A stretch of DNA of 64,000 nt from the NCBI GenBank assembly GCA_028287285.1, contig JAQBPY010000246.1, positions 1-64,000 on the forward strand, in the 5' to 3' direction. The stretch is from Gemmatimonadota bacterium (GTDB lineage Bacteria > Gemmatimonadota > Gemmatimonadetes > Gemmatimonadales > Gemmatimonadaceae). Below are positions 1 to 8,369 of this stretch, in pieces (position 1 is the stretch's first letter; each line of letters begins with the position of its first letter). Below the pieces are notes generated by a model. It saw only the letters and a program-made list of their open reading frames with translations, was not told the origin of the DNA and made no database searches. A program made the translations under genes and the position numbers.

Positions 1-185
1 TGCAGACCGTCTTCGAGCCGTTCGTGCAGCTTGACCGTGCAAAGTGGATCGGTGTCACGGGCACCGGACTCGGCCTCTCCATCAGCCGAGATCTCGCGCG
101 GGCGATGAATGGTGAGCTGACTGTGCAGAGCGAAGTGGGCGTGGGATCGACCTTCGTGTTGCGAGTGCCGCGCAAGGCCGCCTGA
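1..185 (+). CDS. Sensor histidine kinase, C-terminal fragment (5' truncated)
   Basis: The window opens inside this gene; the readable frame begins at base 3 and gives the last 60 residues. They contain the G-box of a HATPase_c domain (TGTGLGLSI, about residues 20-28 of the fragment) and the closing [11 protein letters not shown] strand typical of histidine kinases. The family autophosphorylates on histidine using ATP and passes the phosphate to a response regulator. The sensor domain and the H-box lie outside the window, so the signal is unknown. No partner regulator follows directly. The receiver-EAL gene ending at 3665 is on the opposite strand and is not an obvious operon partner. Confidence 0.85.
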   Translation, partial: QTVFEPFVQLDRAKWIGVTGTGLGLSISRDLARAMNGELTVQSEVGVGSTFVLRVPRKAA

Positions 186-239
186 GCGTGGCCAACGCAC
201 TGACTGGCAAGCGCGTGGCCCGCAGCCCAGCGAGCCCAG

Positions 240-1652
240 ATGGGCCACGCCGACCATGTGCTGCACTCGACGCGAGTGATAGCGGTGATACGAACGCCGC
301 CATCAGACGCATCCATGAAGCGGCCCATTCCATGCACTTTGTCAGCTGGACGTCAGCATCACCACCCGTTCGGCGGCACAATCGTGAACGTACAATCGCT
401 GCACCCGTACTCCGATATCATCACCGGCGCCCGGCACGTGCTGGACGCGAATTGGCGAGAGGGCCGCAACGACTGCGGCGTGGAATTCGGGTACACGTGC
501 CCCGACACCCGGAAGTATCCCGATCAGTTCTTCTGGGACTCCTGCTTCCACGCGCTCGCCTGGAGCCGCTTCGAGCCCGTACGCGCCATGCGCGAGCTTC
601 GCTCCCTGGCGGCGGCACAGCTCCCGAGTGGCATGATCGGGCACACCGTGTTCTGGCATGGCCCGTGTCGTCTCTCGCGTGCGCTCACGTACAACATGCA
701 GGACACCCAGGCCCGGCAGACGTCCACCATCCAGCCCCCGCTCCTCGCGTGGGTCTGGGCCGAGGTCGCGGAGCGGGCCGGTGATGCGCGCTTTGCGGAG
801 GAGGGGCGTGATGTCCTCGCGCGCTTTCACTCGTATCTCGACCGCACGCGCGGAGCCGCCGACGGCCTGATCGGCATTTTACAGCCCGACGAAACCGGAC
901 TCGACGCCACGCCGGCCTACGATCTCCCTCTTGGCTGGCGCAGCCACCCCAAGGTCGGGTTCCTCGCGCTCCAGCACTTCAACCGCAGCCGCCAATTCGA
1001 CTATCGGCGCGTCGTCGCCGACGACGGCTTCCACGCGACGGACGTCCTCGTGAATACCGCGTGGATCCTCGGATGGGAGGGCCTCGCACGACTCGGCGTC
1101 GCCGGCGCGCATCGGCGGGCCGAGGAGTTGACCGGCGCGCTGGTCACCCGCCTGTTTGATGCGAAAAAGGGATTCTTCTTTGCCGAGGGGCCGCGTGGCG
1201 AGCGGCTCGACGTGAGCACCTGGGCCGGACTCGCGCCGCTCGCCCTTCCGCACCTTCCCGTCGACGTCTGCCGCCGGCTCGTCGACGAGCACCTGCTCAG
1301 TCCCGAGCATTTCTGGCTTCCCTTTCCCATCCCGAGCACCTCGGCGTCGGAGGCGAGCTTCGTTCCTGGCGAAGACCGCTACCTGTGGATCGAGCGGTAT
1401 TGGCGCGGGCCGACGTGGCCATTCACCACCTGGTTCATTCTTCGGGGGTTGCTGCGGCTCGAGTGCGACGAAGAAGCCGCGCATCTCGTGGACCGCACCG
1501 CCGCGCTCCTGCGGCGGTCGGGATTTCGGGAGTACTTCAATCCCATCACGGGGCAGGGGTTCGGGGCGCGGAAGTTCGGTGTGTCGAGCATCGTGGTCGA
1601 GTGCGCGGAGATGGCGCGCGAAGTATTTGCCGGTCGTCGCGCTATCGCGTGA
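240..1652 (+). CDS. MGH1/GH63-like (alpha/alpha)6-barrel glycoside hydrolase
   Basis: A 470-residue protein resembling the mannosylglycerate hydrolase-like, GH63/trehalase-related barrel family. Supporting motifs are QFFWDSCFHALAWS near residue 95, where the WDS aspartate region forms part of the active site in this superfamily, and YWRGPTWPFTTWF near residue 388, the usual late motif lining the sugar pocket. No signal peptide is visible, so it probably acts in the cytoplasm on a small glycoside such as a glucosyl- or mannosyl-glycerate or an oligosaccharide. The start is uncertain: ATG at 240, ATG at 315 and GTG at 384 are all in frame without a good ribosome site. Family alignment would favour 384, because recognisable sequence begins soon after it. 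The exact substrate cannot be read from sequence. Confidence 0.8.
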   Translation: MGHADHVLHSTRVIAVIRTPPSDASMKRPIPCTLSAGRQHHHPFGGTIVNVQSLHPYSDIITGARHVLDANWREGRNDCGVEFGYTCPDTRKYPDQFFWDSCFHALAWSRFEPVRAMRELRSLAAAQLPSGMIGHTVFWHGPCRLSRALTYNMQDTQARQTSTIQPPLLAWVWAEVAERAGDARFAEEGRDVLARFHSYLDRTRGAADGLIGILQPDETGLDATPAYDLPLGWRSHPKVGFLALQHFNRSRQFDYRRVVADDGFHATDVLVNTAWILGWEGLARLGVAGAHRRAEELTGALVTRLFDAKKGFFFAEGPRGERLDVSTWAGLAPLALPHLPVDVCRRLVDEHLLSPEHFWLPFPIPSTSASEASFVPGEDRYLWIERYWRGPTWPFTTWFILRGLLRLECDEEAAHLVDRTAALLRRSGFREYFNPITGQGFGARKFGVSSIVVECAEMAREVFAGRRAIA

Positions 1653-1740
1653 CGGGATATCTCGAGAACCAATCTCCCGACATGCGCTCCGCTCATGCGG
1701 GATGACAGGCATAACAGTTGTCATCCCGCAGGATGACAAG
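1653..1740. repeat. Copy of dispersed TCATCCCGCA palindromic repeat
   Basis: The arms TGCGGGATGACA (1696-1707) and TGTCATCCCGCA (1719-1730) form a perfect 12-bp inverted repeat with an 11-base spacer. The words GGGATAT, CTCCCGACA and GCTCCGCTCATGCGGGATGACA recur at about 20.5, 29.1, 32.8 and 54.7 kb. It follows the stop of the hydrolase gene at once and could act as a 3'-end hairpin, but it lacks a T-tract. Confidence 0.7.
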
Positions 1741-1808
1741 CCTGCTATCCGTAATTCGGAAACGGCACATCCAGCAGCGTCGTCGTCGGCTAGTGGGTGC
1801 CGGGACTT

Positions 1809-2402
1809 CTACGAACCCTGCGTATCACAGTCCATTACCGTGCGGCTGCGGCGCTCGTTGTACAGGTGAACTTCCTTCGGCTTGACGGTTCCCGCCTGCT
1901 TGTCGAGCGGTCCACCAACGAAGTCCAGGACACCGGTCGCCGAGTCGTAGCGGATCGTACCGCCGCCGCCGTTGTCGTGGGTGTAGGAGCTGCCCTTGAT
2001 CGCGAAGCCCGGGAGTGTCTGCAACCCACTACCCTGGCTATAAAACACGCAGTGATACCGGCCAGGGGTTGGAGCACCAGGCGCTCCCGCAACGGCCGGC
2101 GCTGCCGGGCGCGTGGCTGGTGTGCCTGCACGGCCGGCAGCAAATGCGCGCCGGCTGCCGCGCGCGCCGGCGCGATCCGCGCCTACGCGCTCATCCCAGC
2201 GTGCCCCATACCCGTCGTAACCCACGAGGCAGCCCGTTGGCGTATTCGCCTTTGCCGTGGCCGCGTACCACCCGCTGTTCCAGTACACGTCGAGCCTGGC
2301 GCCCGGGGTACACCAGGTATTCTGCGCATCGTGCGCCGCAGCTCCAGTGTTCCAATCAAGGGACATGACGGCCGCAAACACGAGCGTGGCAGTGGTATGC
2401 AT
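1809..2402 (-). CDS. Secreted Tudor/agenet-like protein, function unknown
   Basis: A 197-residue protein with a probable signal peptide (about residues 1-24, AAVMSLDW to AAAHDA). The start at 2402 has GGAGATGTC just upstream on the minus strand; longer starts add an unlikely Cys-rich leader. Residues about 30-70 read V-x-WNSGWY-A...CLVGYDGYG-RWDERV, which looks like a small Tudor/agenet beta-barrel. Residues 75-115 are a low-complexity Ala/Gly/Pro/Arg linker. The last 85 residues (HCVFYSQG...LYNERR) form a second globular part with paired cysteines. I do not recognise a named family and infer an extracytoplasmic location from the leader. No operon partner: the neighbour upstream is the receiver-EAL gene, 99 bases away. 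Confidence 0.7.
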   Translation of the reverse strand: MHTTATLVFAAVMSLDWNTGAAAHDAQNTWCTPGARLDVYWNSGWYAATAKANTPTGCLVGYDGYGARWDERVGADRAGARGSRRAFAAGRAGTPATRPAAPAVAGAPGAPTPGRYHCVFYSQGSGLQTLPGFAIKGSSYTHDNGGGGTIRYDSATGVLDFVGGPLDKQAGTVKPKEVHLYNERRSRTVMDCDTQGS

Positions 2403-2501
2403 GACATCTCCATACTGGGTGGCGCAGACAGGCGCGAACGCACATCTGCATACGCAATACGCAGGAAATGTCACCGGCGCGGATCACACCATCCCGCTCG
2501 G

Positions 2502-3665
2502 TTATCCACGCCACACGGGCTGGGCGAATCCTCGTTGCGGCCGTGCGAACAAATAGCCCTGAAAAAGATCACATCCCAATCCTACCAGTGTGTCACGCTC
2601 GGCGACCGTTTCCACCCCTTCGGCGACGACGTCCATGCCAAGCTCGTCGCACAGCTTCCGCATCGAGCCCACGATCGCCTGCTTGGTAGTTTGCAGGTCG
2701 ATGCCGCGCACGAGGCTGATGTCGAGCTTCACGATTTCGGGCTCGAGCTGCGTGAAGCTCGAGAGCCCCGCGTAGCCGGAGCCGAGATCGTCCACGGCGA
2801 TGTGGTATCCCAGCCCCTTGAGGGTGCTGATCTGCACGGCCAGGTCCTTGATTCCCTCGAGCGACGCCCGCTCCGTCACCTCGAGCACCACGCGGCCCGC
2901 CAGCGCGGCCAGGGGTGAATCGGCGCTCAGCAGATTGGGGTCGGCCAGGTCCGATGGATGCAGATTCACGAACAGCTTCACGTCGGCCGGCAGATCGCGC
3001 GCCGACACGGCAACGGTCGCGCGAATGGTGCGGCCCAGATCATCCAGCCGTCCGAGCCGCTCCGCCGCCTCGATGAACTGCACCGGGTTGCCAAGTGCGC
3101 GCTCGTCGCTCCTGAGGAGTGCTTCGTAGGCATACACGCGCTGGTCGCGCCACGAGACGATGGGCTGGAACGCCATCCACAACAGCTTCTTCGCGCTCTC
3201 GAAGTGGTTCTCCAGCGCGGCGCGGTCGTCGAGCCACTTGCCACCCGTGCCCGCGATCTCCAGTGCCGAACGCTTGAGCCGGGCCAGCTTGTGCAGCCGC
3301 GCCGCGCGGCTCACGACTTCCACCAACTCCGCGTTCGTGATGGGCTTGATGAGATAGCGAAACACTCCATGCTCGATGGCGTTCACCGAGGAGTCCACGG
3401 TGGGTGCTCCCGTGGCGAGGATCACCGGGACGTCCAGGTCGAGCGCGCGAACCTCGCGAAGAAAGGCCACCCCGTCGCTGCCGGGCATGTTGATGTCGCT
3501 GAGGATCACGTCGAACGTGTGCTTCTGGATCTGCGCGCGCGCTTCGAGCCCGTCGCGTGCCGTCTCGACCGTCCACCCATGCGGTGCGAGCACGCGTTGA
3601 TACAGGCGGAGCACCGCCTGGTCATCGTCCACGAGCAGGATTCGCCCCTGTTCTTGCTGCGACAT
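2502..3665 (-). CDS. Response regulator: receiver domain fused to EAL phosphodiesterase domain
   Basis: 387 residues. The receiver domain (about 8-125) has the acidic pocket LLVDDDQ, phospho-acceptor Asp in ILSDINMPGSDG (about 57) and the conserved Lys in YLIKPIT. The EAL domain (about 150-385) keeps YEALLR, FVNLHP, EVTERA, VDDLGSGYAG, IVKLDIS, AEGVET and QGYLFARP. The residues binding metal and cyclic-di-GMP therefore appear present, and the enzyme is predicted to hydrolyse c-di-GMP to pGpG under phosphorylation control. It is cytoplasmic. No kinase is adjacent on this strand, so its partner is unknown. The start ATG at 3665 directly precedes the receiver fold. Confidence 0.93.
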   Translation of the reverse strand: MSQQEQGRILLVDDDQAVLRLYQRVLAPHGWTVETARDGLEARAQIQKHTFDVILSDINMPGSDGVAFLREVRALDLDVPVILATGAPTVDSSVNAIEHGVFRYLIKPITNAELVEVVSRAARLHKLARLKRSALEIAGTGGKWLDDRAALENHFESAKKLLWMAFQPIVSWRDQRVYAYEALLRSDERALGNPVQFIEAAERLGRLDDLGRTIRATVAVSARDLPADVKLFVNLHPSDLADPNLLSADSPLAALAGRVVLEVTERASLEGIKDLAVQISTLKGLGYHIAVDDLGSGYAGLSSFTQLEPEIVKLDISLVRGIDLQTTKQAIVGSMRKLCDELGMDVVAEGVETVAERDTLVGLGCDLFQGYLFARPQRGFAQPVWRG

Positions 3666-3897
3666 CGATTCTCCGCGTTGCGTCTCAGTCGTCCAGCCCC
3701 ACGCGGGATATGTATGTCGTCTTCACCAGCGAAGCGCAACGCGTCCGGGACGAACACCTCACACGAAATAGAAAGGTGAGACTGCTATCACCAACACGAG
3801 CGCGAAACGCGCATCAGGTGAATGATATTGAGACGCTGCTCGTCCCATCGAGAAGCACATCGGTCATTCTGCGCACATGAAACAGCGGCTGCTGATG

Positions 3898-4263
3898 CTA
3901 GCGCGATGACAGCACGAACTGGTTGCCTTCGGAGTCCTTGAAGATTGCGGATGACCCCCAAGGCTCTTTCTTTGGCTGCTGCACGAGCTCCACGCCGCGT
4001 GCCTCCAGCTCTGCGGCCGTGGCAAATACATCGTCCGTCCAGAACGAGATGTTGAGGAAGTTGCCGATCCACGCGTCCTGACCCGGGGCGGTGAAGAGGA
4101 CGATTCCCGTTTCTGCCCGCGGGAAGGCGAGCTCGATCCAGCGCTGCCCCGGTCCCATTGGCGCATCGGTCACGACGCGGCAGCCGAGCCGCTCGGTGTA
4201 GAACGACAGTGCCCGATCCTGATCGTGCACCGGGATGTTCACGAATTTCACGCCCTTGATCAT
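3898..4263 (-). CDS. VOC (glyoxalase/bleomycin-resistance) family protein
   Basis: A 121-residue single VOC module. The start at 4263 gives MIKGVKFVNIPVHDQDRAL, the classic first beta-strand and helix, with GCGGAG about 10 bases upstream. Other family features are FYTERLGCRVVTD, RWIELAFP, FWTDDVFATAAELEARGVEL and IFKDSEGNQFVLS. Proteins of this type bind a divalent metal and act as lyases, dioxygenases or drug-binding proteins; this subtype (PhnB/YaeR-like) usually has no assigned substrate. It is divergent from the wHTH gene at 4344 with an 80-base gap. Confidence 0.9.
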   Translation of the reverse strand: MIKGVKFVNIPVHDQDRALSFYTERLGCRVVTDAPMGPGQRWIELAFPRAETGIVLFTAPGQDAWIGNFLNISFWTDDVFATAAELEARGVELVQQPKKEPWGSSAIFKDSEGNQFVLSSR

Positions 4264-4343
4264 TGTCCAGGTCTCCGCGGTAAAGTCATGTCCGCACATG
4301 GTGTGCACACGGCAGATGGCGGGCAAGGCGCGCAACTGCTACT

Positions 4344-4667
4344 ATGGCAATGGTTGCCACCCGCCTCGCGAGACTGCGCATGGTCGTTGATCCGTACATG
4401 CTGGAAACGCTGATGCGCGACCTGGTCGGACACGATCGCGCGCCGTCAGCGTATCTCGTCTACCTCCAGCTGTTTCGGCGTACGCACGGTGCGAATGCAC
4501 AGACGGTGTCGATTGCGCTGCTGGACATTGCCGAAGCAACGGGTTTGTCCAAACGGACCGTGCAGAGTGCGGTGGCGCATCTGGTCCATCGGCGGCTCAT
4601 CACCGTGGCTCGCGAACGCATGACGAGTGTACCCGAGTATACCGTGCTCCGGCCGTGGCGGCGGTAG
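4344..4667 (+). CDS. Small winged helix-turn-helix DNA-binding protein
   Basis: 107 residues with one wHTH unit. LLDIAEATGLSKRTVQSAVAHLVHRRLI (about 59-86) is a clear helix-turn-helix followed by a wing (ITVARERMTSVPEYTVLRPW). No effector or dimerisation domain is visible, so it resembles MarR/replication-initiator-like helix modules. It probably binds DNA as a local transcription regulator. It is divergent from the VOC protein gene and convergent with the serine hydrolase gene. The target is unknown. Confidence 0.8.
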   Translation: MAMVATRLARLRMVVDPYMLETLMRDLVGHDRAPSAYLVYLQLFRRTHGANAQTVSIALLDIAEATGLSKRTVQSAVAHLVHRRLITVARERMTSVPEYTVLRPWRR

Positions 4668-4685
4668 TCGCCGCTCTGACGAGCG

Positions 4686-5909
4686 TCAGTGGCTGCATGC
4701 CGTGGAGCCGCTCCCCGGTATGAGCATCAGCTTGGCGATACGCTCCTGCACGATCACCGCGGACGTGCTGCTGTTGGCGAGCACCACGATCTCGAGGTCG
4801 TCGTCCACATATCGGCGGGCGTCGGCGCTGAAGCCCGTGGTGGCGCCGCTGTGGCCAATGGCGCGGTGCGCCTGGCATGATTGAATCTCCATGCCCAGCC
4901 CATAGGACCCCCACGAGCCACCGGTCAGCCGGCCGTCGTTGAGGCGGGCAGACGTGGTCATTTCCTTGAAGCTCGCCGGACTCACGACTTTTCCGCCAAA
5001 GAGCGCAATGAGCCAGTGCGCCATCTCGAGCGCCGTGGAGCGAATACCGCTGGCGCCCAGCCCAAAGCTGGGGTCCTGGAACGAGCCATTCACGAACGTG
5101 CCTGCCGTCGAGGTACGCCAGTACCCCGACACGCGGCCCGGCACGATGTCCATTGGTGCATCGAAGTCTGTCTGCTGCAGATCCGCGCGCGCGATGACAC
5201 TGTCACGCACGTACGTGCGATACGGCATGCCGCTGGTGAGCTCCACGATTTTTGCGAGCAGCGCAAAGTTGGAATTGCTGTAGCGATACGCGGCGCCAGG
5301 GTCGAAATCGTACAGCGGCGTCTGCGCCTGGATGATCTCGAGAATCCGGTCAAAGGTGAACTTTGTCTTTTCGTCTGGCCGCGAACGGTCCATGTAGTCG
5401 TGGATGCCCGACGTATGACTCAGGAGCTGCCGAAGGCTCACCTGGTCACCGCGCGGAAAGGCCGGAAGAAACTTTGCGAGCTTGTCATCCAGCGAGAGCC
5501 GGCCGGCATCGCGCAGCTGCATGATCGCCGAGGCGGTAAACGTCTTGCTGATGGAGTAGATGGGGAACACCGTGGCCGGCGTCACCGGTGAATCGGTCTC
5601 GATGTTCGCCTTTCCATAGCCCTGGCTCAGGATGAGCTGCGACCCGCGCATGATCGCGATGGAGAGCCCGGGGGTGTATCCGCTCAGCACCGCCTGCCTC
5701 GCCATGGCGTCCACGGCTGCGAGCGTGCCGCAATCAAACCTGACCTGCGTAGGGGCAACGTTCACCGCACTGGTGTCGGAGCCACTGCAGTCGGGCGGAA
5801 CAGGCGCACGCTGGCACTCGGCCAGCCCGGCGGTGACTGTCAGAAGAGCGCAGAGGGCAGGGATGGTGCGAAGCCGGAGCATCTGCTGCGGCGGGAGGGA
5901 GAAGATCAT
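4686..5909 (-). CDS. Secreted serine hydrolase, beta-lactamase/class C PBP-like
   Basis: About 407 residues with an N-terminal hydrophobic leader ending near LAECQ. It may be a lipoprotein or a cleaved signal; the lipobox is imperfect. Serine-hydrolase signatures are in order: IYSISKTF with S-x-x-K (about 119), RYSNSNF as the Y-x-N motif (about 208) and GHSGATTG as the H-x-G triad (about 352). These enzymes acylate on the serine and act as D,D-peptidases, esterases or amidases in the periplasm. The frame is open far upstream, but that extension runs antisense through the LysR gene. The start was therefore placed at 5909, with 5882 as an alternative nearer the signal core. It is divergent from the LysR gene, which may control it. 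Confidence 0.88.
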   Translation of the reverse strand: MIFSLPPQQMLRLRTIPALCALLTVTAGLAECQRAPVPPDCSGSDTSAVNVAPTQVRFDCGTLAAVDAMARQAVLSGYTPGLSIAIMRGSQLILSQGYGKANIETDSPVTPATVFPIYSISKTFTASAIMQLRDAGRLSLDDKLAKFLPAFPRGDQVSLRQLLSHTSGIHDYMDRSRPDEKTKFTFDRILEIIQAQTPLYDFDPGAAYRYSNSNFALLAKIVELTSGMPYRTYVRDSVIARADLQQTDFDAPMDIVPGRVSGYWRTSTAGTFVNGSFQDPSFGLGASGIRSTALEMAHWLIALFGGKVVSPASFKEMTTSARLNDGRLTGGSWGSYGLGMEIQSCQAHRAIGHSGATTGFSADARRYVDDDLEIVVLANSSTSAVIVQERIAKLMLIPGSGSTACSH

Positions 5910-5998
5910 ATGCTGAAAATTCACCGGCAGTTGGCGCCAGCGCCAATATCGGTCACGTGCCTGATGAGACGATTTGCATATCGAAAGGGTTACCATTG

Positions 5999-6011
5999 TA
6001 TGAAATTCATA
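5999..6011. promoter_or_regulatory. Candidate LysR box (T-N11-A)
   Basis: TATGAAATTCATA is an exact dyad about a central A and fits the T-N11-A rule for LysR-type regulators. It lies between the divergent serine hydrolase (start 5909) and LysR (start 6051) genes. Outer words GCATAT (about 5976) and ATATGC (about 6009) add further symmetry. Binding is inferred, not shown. Confidence 0.5.
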
Positions 6012-6050
6012 TGCGACTGAGTGCGTCACATCTCTCCAGGCAACCGTATC

Positions 6051-6974
6051 ATGCCCACGAAAAACAACGCCCTGCTGCACCGGCTGGACATCCGGCACCT
6101 GCGCTACTTCGTGGCGGTCGCCGAGGAACTGCATTTCGGGCATGCCGCCGCACGCCTCAACATGGCACAACCCCCGTTGAGCCAGCAGATCCAGCAGCTC
6201 GAGGGGCTGCTTGGCGCTCGTCTCCTGGAACGACGGCCGCAGGTCCTCCTTACACCCGCAGGCCGCGAGATGCTCGACGTCGCCCGCCGGATCCTCGGCC
6301 AGCTCGACGTCGGCGTCGGCTCGGTGCTGGAGGTGGCGAGTGGCGGTGCCGGCATGGTGACCATCGGATTCGCCGCATCCACGCTGCTTACGCCACTCAC
6401 GCACGCCATCAGGAAATTTCGCCAGGTATATCCCGGCGTGACGGTGCATCTGCGCGAGCTCTCCACCGCCGAGCAGGAGGACGCGCTCCGTGCACGGACC
6501 ATCGACGTCGGCGTTCTGCGGCAGCTGCCGGCCATGCTCCCCGACTTCGACTGCGAGGCATTGCTCCAGGAGCGGTTCGTGGTGGCGCTGCCTCCGGGAC
6601 ATCGCCTCGGCACACGCAAGTCCATTCGTGTTGCAGCGCTTGCCGGTGAGCCATTCGTCCATTTCCCCCCTGACGTGGCGCCGGGTCTGCACGCCGAAGT
6701 ACAGCGGATTTTCGAGAGCGCCGGCGTGCGGCCGCCCATCGTGCAGTCGGCGCGCGAGTGGATCACGATCGTCGGGCTCGTCGAGGCGGGGCTCGGTGTC
6801 TCCATCGTGCCCGAATCCTTTACGCGGTTGCGATGGGGGCGGGTGACGTACCGGCCTCTTGCCGGCGCGCATCAGCGCACGACCATCGCGCTATGCTGGG
6901 ATGCCGGCCGTGCCGCGCCCACGGCGGCGGCGTTCGTTCGAGTGGTAAAGGAGGCGTTCCGCGCCGCGACGTAG
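6051..6974 (+). CDS. LysR family transcriptional regulator
   Basis: 307 residues. The N-terminal HTH reads LRYFVAVAEELHFGHAAARLNMAQPPLSQQIQQLEGLLGARLLERR (key residues only: F-G-AA-L-QP-LS-QI-LE). The substrate-binding domain follows, with GMVTIGFAAS (about 95), a hinge, and GLGVSIVPESF (about 255). This N-terminus is like the CatR/BenM/TfdR subgroup controlling aromatic or organic acid genes. The start ATG at 6051 has AGG upstream and matches the family; a GTG at 6021 is less likely. Its position divergent from the serine hydrolase suggests it regulates that gene and itself through the T-N11-A dyad at 5999. Confidence 0.93.
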   Translation: MPTKNNALLHRLDIRHLRYFVAVAEELHFGHAAARLNMAQPPLSQQIQQLEGLLGARLLERRPQVLLTPAGREMLDVARRILGQLDVGVGSVLEVASGGAGMVTIGFAASTLLTPLTHAIRKFRQVYPGVTVHLRELSTAEQEDALRARTIDVGVLRQLPAMLPDFDCEALLQERFVVALPPGHRLGTRKSIRVAALAGEPFVHFPPDVAPGLHAEVQRIFESAGVRPPIVQSAREWITIVGLVEAGLGVSIVPESFTRLRWGRVTYRPLAGAHQRTTIALCWDAGRAAPTAAAFVRVVKEAFRAAT

Positions 6975-7066
6975 TGTGCTGCGCTGCCGTCCCTTCCATT
7001 TACGCTTCTCCAGGTCTGGTACTGGCGGGGTAGCGTTCCCGGACGTCGGACACAAAGCGCAAATCA

Positions 7067-7122
7067 GTACGGTAGCGTACAAAATCGCGACAGTATGTCA
7101 GTTGTGTACGGTAATCGTGTAC
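7067..7122. promoter_or_regulatory. Paired GTAC palindromes upstream of Crp-like gene
   Basis: GTACG-GTAG-CGTAC (7067-7080) is a perfect 5-4-5 palindrome. A second, looser element, GTACGGTAATCGTGTAC, spans 7106-7122. They lie 100-155 bases upstream of the Crp/Fnr-like start at 7223. The same 5-4-5 palindrome with a different spacer precedes the paralogous regulator locus at 29233. I infer an operator for this regulator family. Confidence 0.5.
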
Positions 7123-7222
7123 TTTCCGTCCTGAGATGGCCAGTTGGCCGTCCTCTTCAGGCGACTCGGGATCGCAGTCCCTCTGCCGTTTGCCGGATGT
7201 CATCATCGCGGAGGCAGAAACC

Positions 7223-7948
7223 ATGTCGCACACCCATGTTCGCGGAACCGGCCAGGAGAACTGGCTGCTGGCCATGTTGCCGGACGACGCCTACGCGCGC
7301 GTACTCGCCCTGTGCGAGACCATTCCCATGGCTACGAAGACGATCGTCATCGAGCCCGATGTACTAATAGAATACGCCCACTTTCCAATTACCGGTTGCC
7401 TGTCCGTCGTCGCACTCATGAAGGACCGCGGCCGCGTGGAAGTCGGCACCGTGGGATGGGAAGGAATGTCCGGCCTCTCGTTCCTTCATGGCGTCGAGAC
7501 TACGCGCACCCAGTGCATTACGCAGGTTGCGGGCACCATGCGCCGCATCACTCGGCAAGACATGATGACCGAGTTGGGCAGTCATGGCGAGCTGGTGGGT
7601 CTGCTCAACCTGTATGCCGACGTATGGATCAGCCAGATCGGTCAGGGCGTGGCATGCAATGGAGTGCACTCCATCGACAAGCGCCTGGCCCGTTGGCTGC
7701 TCATCACGCACGACCGCGTCATTGGTGACGTCCTGCCGCTCACCCATGAATTCCTGGCGGTGATGCTCGCCGTGCGCCGCGCGAGCGTTACCGTGGCCGC
7801 AACCGCTCTCCAGAATCGCCGCATCATCGACTACACCCACGGCAAGATTACCGTGCTCGATCGGGAGCAGCTCGAGAAAGCGACGTGTGAATGCTACGAG
7901 ATGCAGCGTGCCTCGTACGAGAAGCTGCTCCCGGTCACGCCAGACTGA
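7223..7948 (+). CDS. Crp/Fnr-like transcriptional regulator (paralogue 1)
   Basis: 241 residues, starting at 7223 with GGAGG seven bases upstream. The N-terminal half is a cNMP-binding-like beta-roll (YAHFPITGCLSVVALM, EVGTVGWEGMSG). The C-terminal half is a Crp-type wHTH with KRLARWLLITHDRV and LAVRRASVTVAATALQN as recognition helix region. The canonical cAMP-binding Arg-Ser pair is not visible, so the effector is unknown. The paralogue at 29759 shares the blocks ENWLLA, YAHFP-TGCLS, EVGT-GWEGM, KRLARWLL-THDRV and HGKITV. The two are clearly duplicates with diverged N-termini. Palindromes at 7067-7122 suggest autoregulation. Confidence 0.92.
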   Translation: MSHTHVRGTGQENWLLAMLPDDAYARVLALCETIPMATKTIVIEPDVLIEYAHFPITGCLSVVALMKDRGRVEVGTVGWEGMSGLSFLHGVETTRTQCITQVAGTMRRITRQDMMTELGSHGELVGLLNLYADVWISQIGQGVACNGVHSIDKRLARWLLITHDRVIGDVLPLTHEFLAVMLAVRRASVTVAATALQNRRIIDYTHGKITVLDREQLEKATCECYEMQRASYEKLLPVTPD

Positions 7949-7967
7949 GTTCCTTTATCCTCGAGCG

Positions 7968-8369
7968 TCAGTCTGCGCGTGGCGGATACGCGCTCGAGGC
8001 ATCCGCAACCTGTCGCGCGGCGTCCGTTCCGGCGATTGACGATACGACGCTCTTTACCACTTCGTCGATGCGTCCCTGAAACGCCGCCGCGAGGCCGGCC
8101 ACGGTAGTCGCAAGCACGTCGTCGAGTGCGTTGCCCAGCTTGCTCGCTGTTTTTTGTGTTGTGTCCGCCGTTACTCCGCTTACACGACGGTCTGCGCCGG
8201 ATGCGCTGAGCGCCAGGCCGGCACCAAAGGCAATGGCTAACGCCGGCCACGGATTGTCCCTGATTTTCTGCGCCACATCCACCTTCTTCTCGAGCTCGGC
8301 AATGGTGGTGGACATCCGTGCGCGCGTGGCCTCGATGTCCGCACGGACGGTTTCCGTCGACTCATGCAT
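7968..8369 (-). CDS. DUF3618-like membrane-associated stress protein
   Basis: 133 residues opening with TVRADIEATRARMSTTIAELEKKV, the hallmark charged helix of DUF3618. A short hydrophobic stretch follows (PWPALAIAFGAGLALSAS, about 42-58), then a helical tail with predicted amphipathic repeats. It is probably anchored at the inner membrane. It overlaps the preceding holin-like gene (8362-8745) by eight bases. With the YqjD-like gene it forms a three-gene set comparable to E. coli yqjD-yqjE. The molecular role in this family is not established. Confidence 0.82.
   Translation of the reverse strand: MHESTETVRADIEATRARMSTTIAELEKKVDVAQKIRDNPWPALAIAFGAGLALSASGADRRVSGVTADTTQKTASKLGNALDDVLATTVAGLAAAFQGRIDEVVKSVVSSIAGTDAARQVADASSAYPPRAD

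Noticed and set aside
2430-2460. GCACATCTGC resembling operator sites
   Set aside because: Lacks the second half (TGT-n-CA) of the dyad, and the adjacent gene is not sugar-related.
5207-5218. GCACGTACGTGC perfect palindrome
   Set aside because: Inside the serine hydrolase coding sequence; short GC palindromes are expected by chance.
5910-6872. N-terminal extension of the serine hydrolase frame
   Set aside because: It runs antisense through the LysR coding region and lacks hydrolase-like sequence; the signal peptide starts near 5909.
7957-8010. CCTCGAGCG / CGCTCGAGG inverted repeat
   Set aside because: The arms are about 20 bases apart and one lies in the DUF3618 coding end, so a terminator is not convincing.
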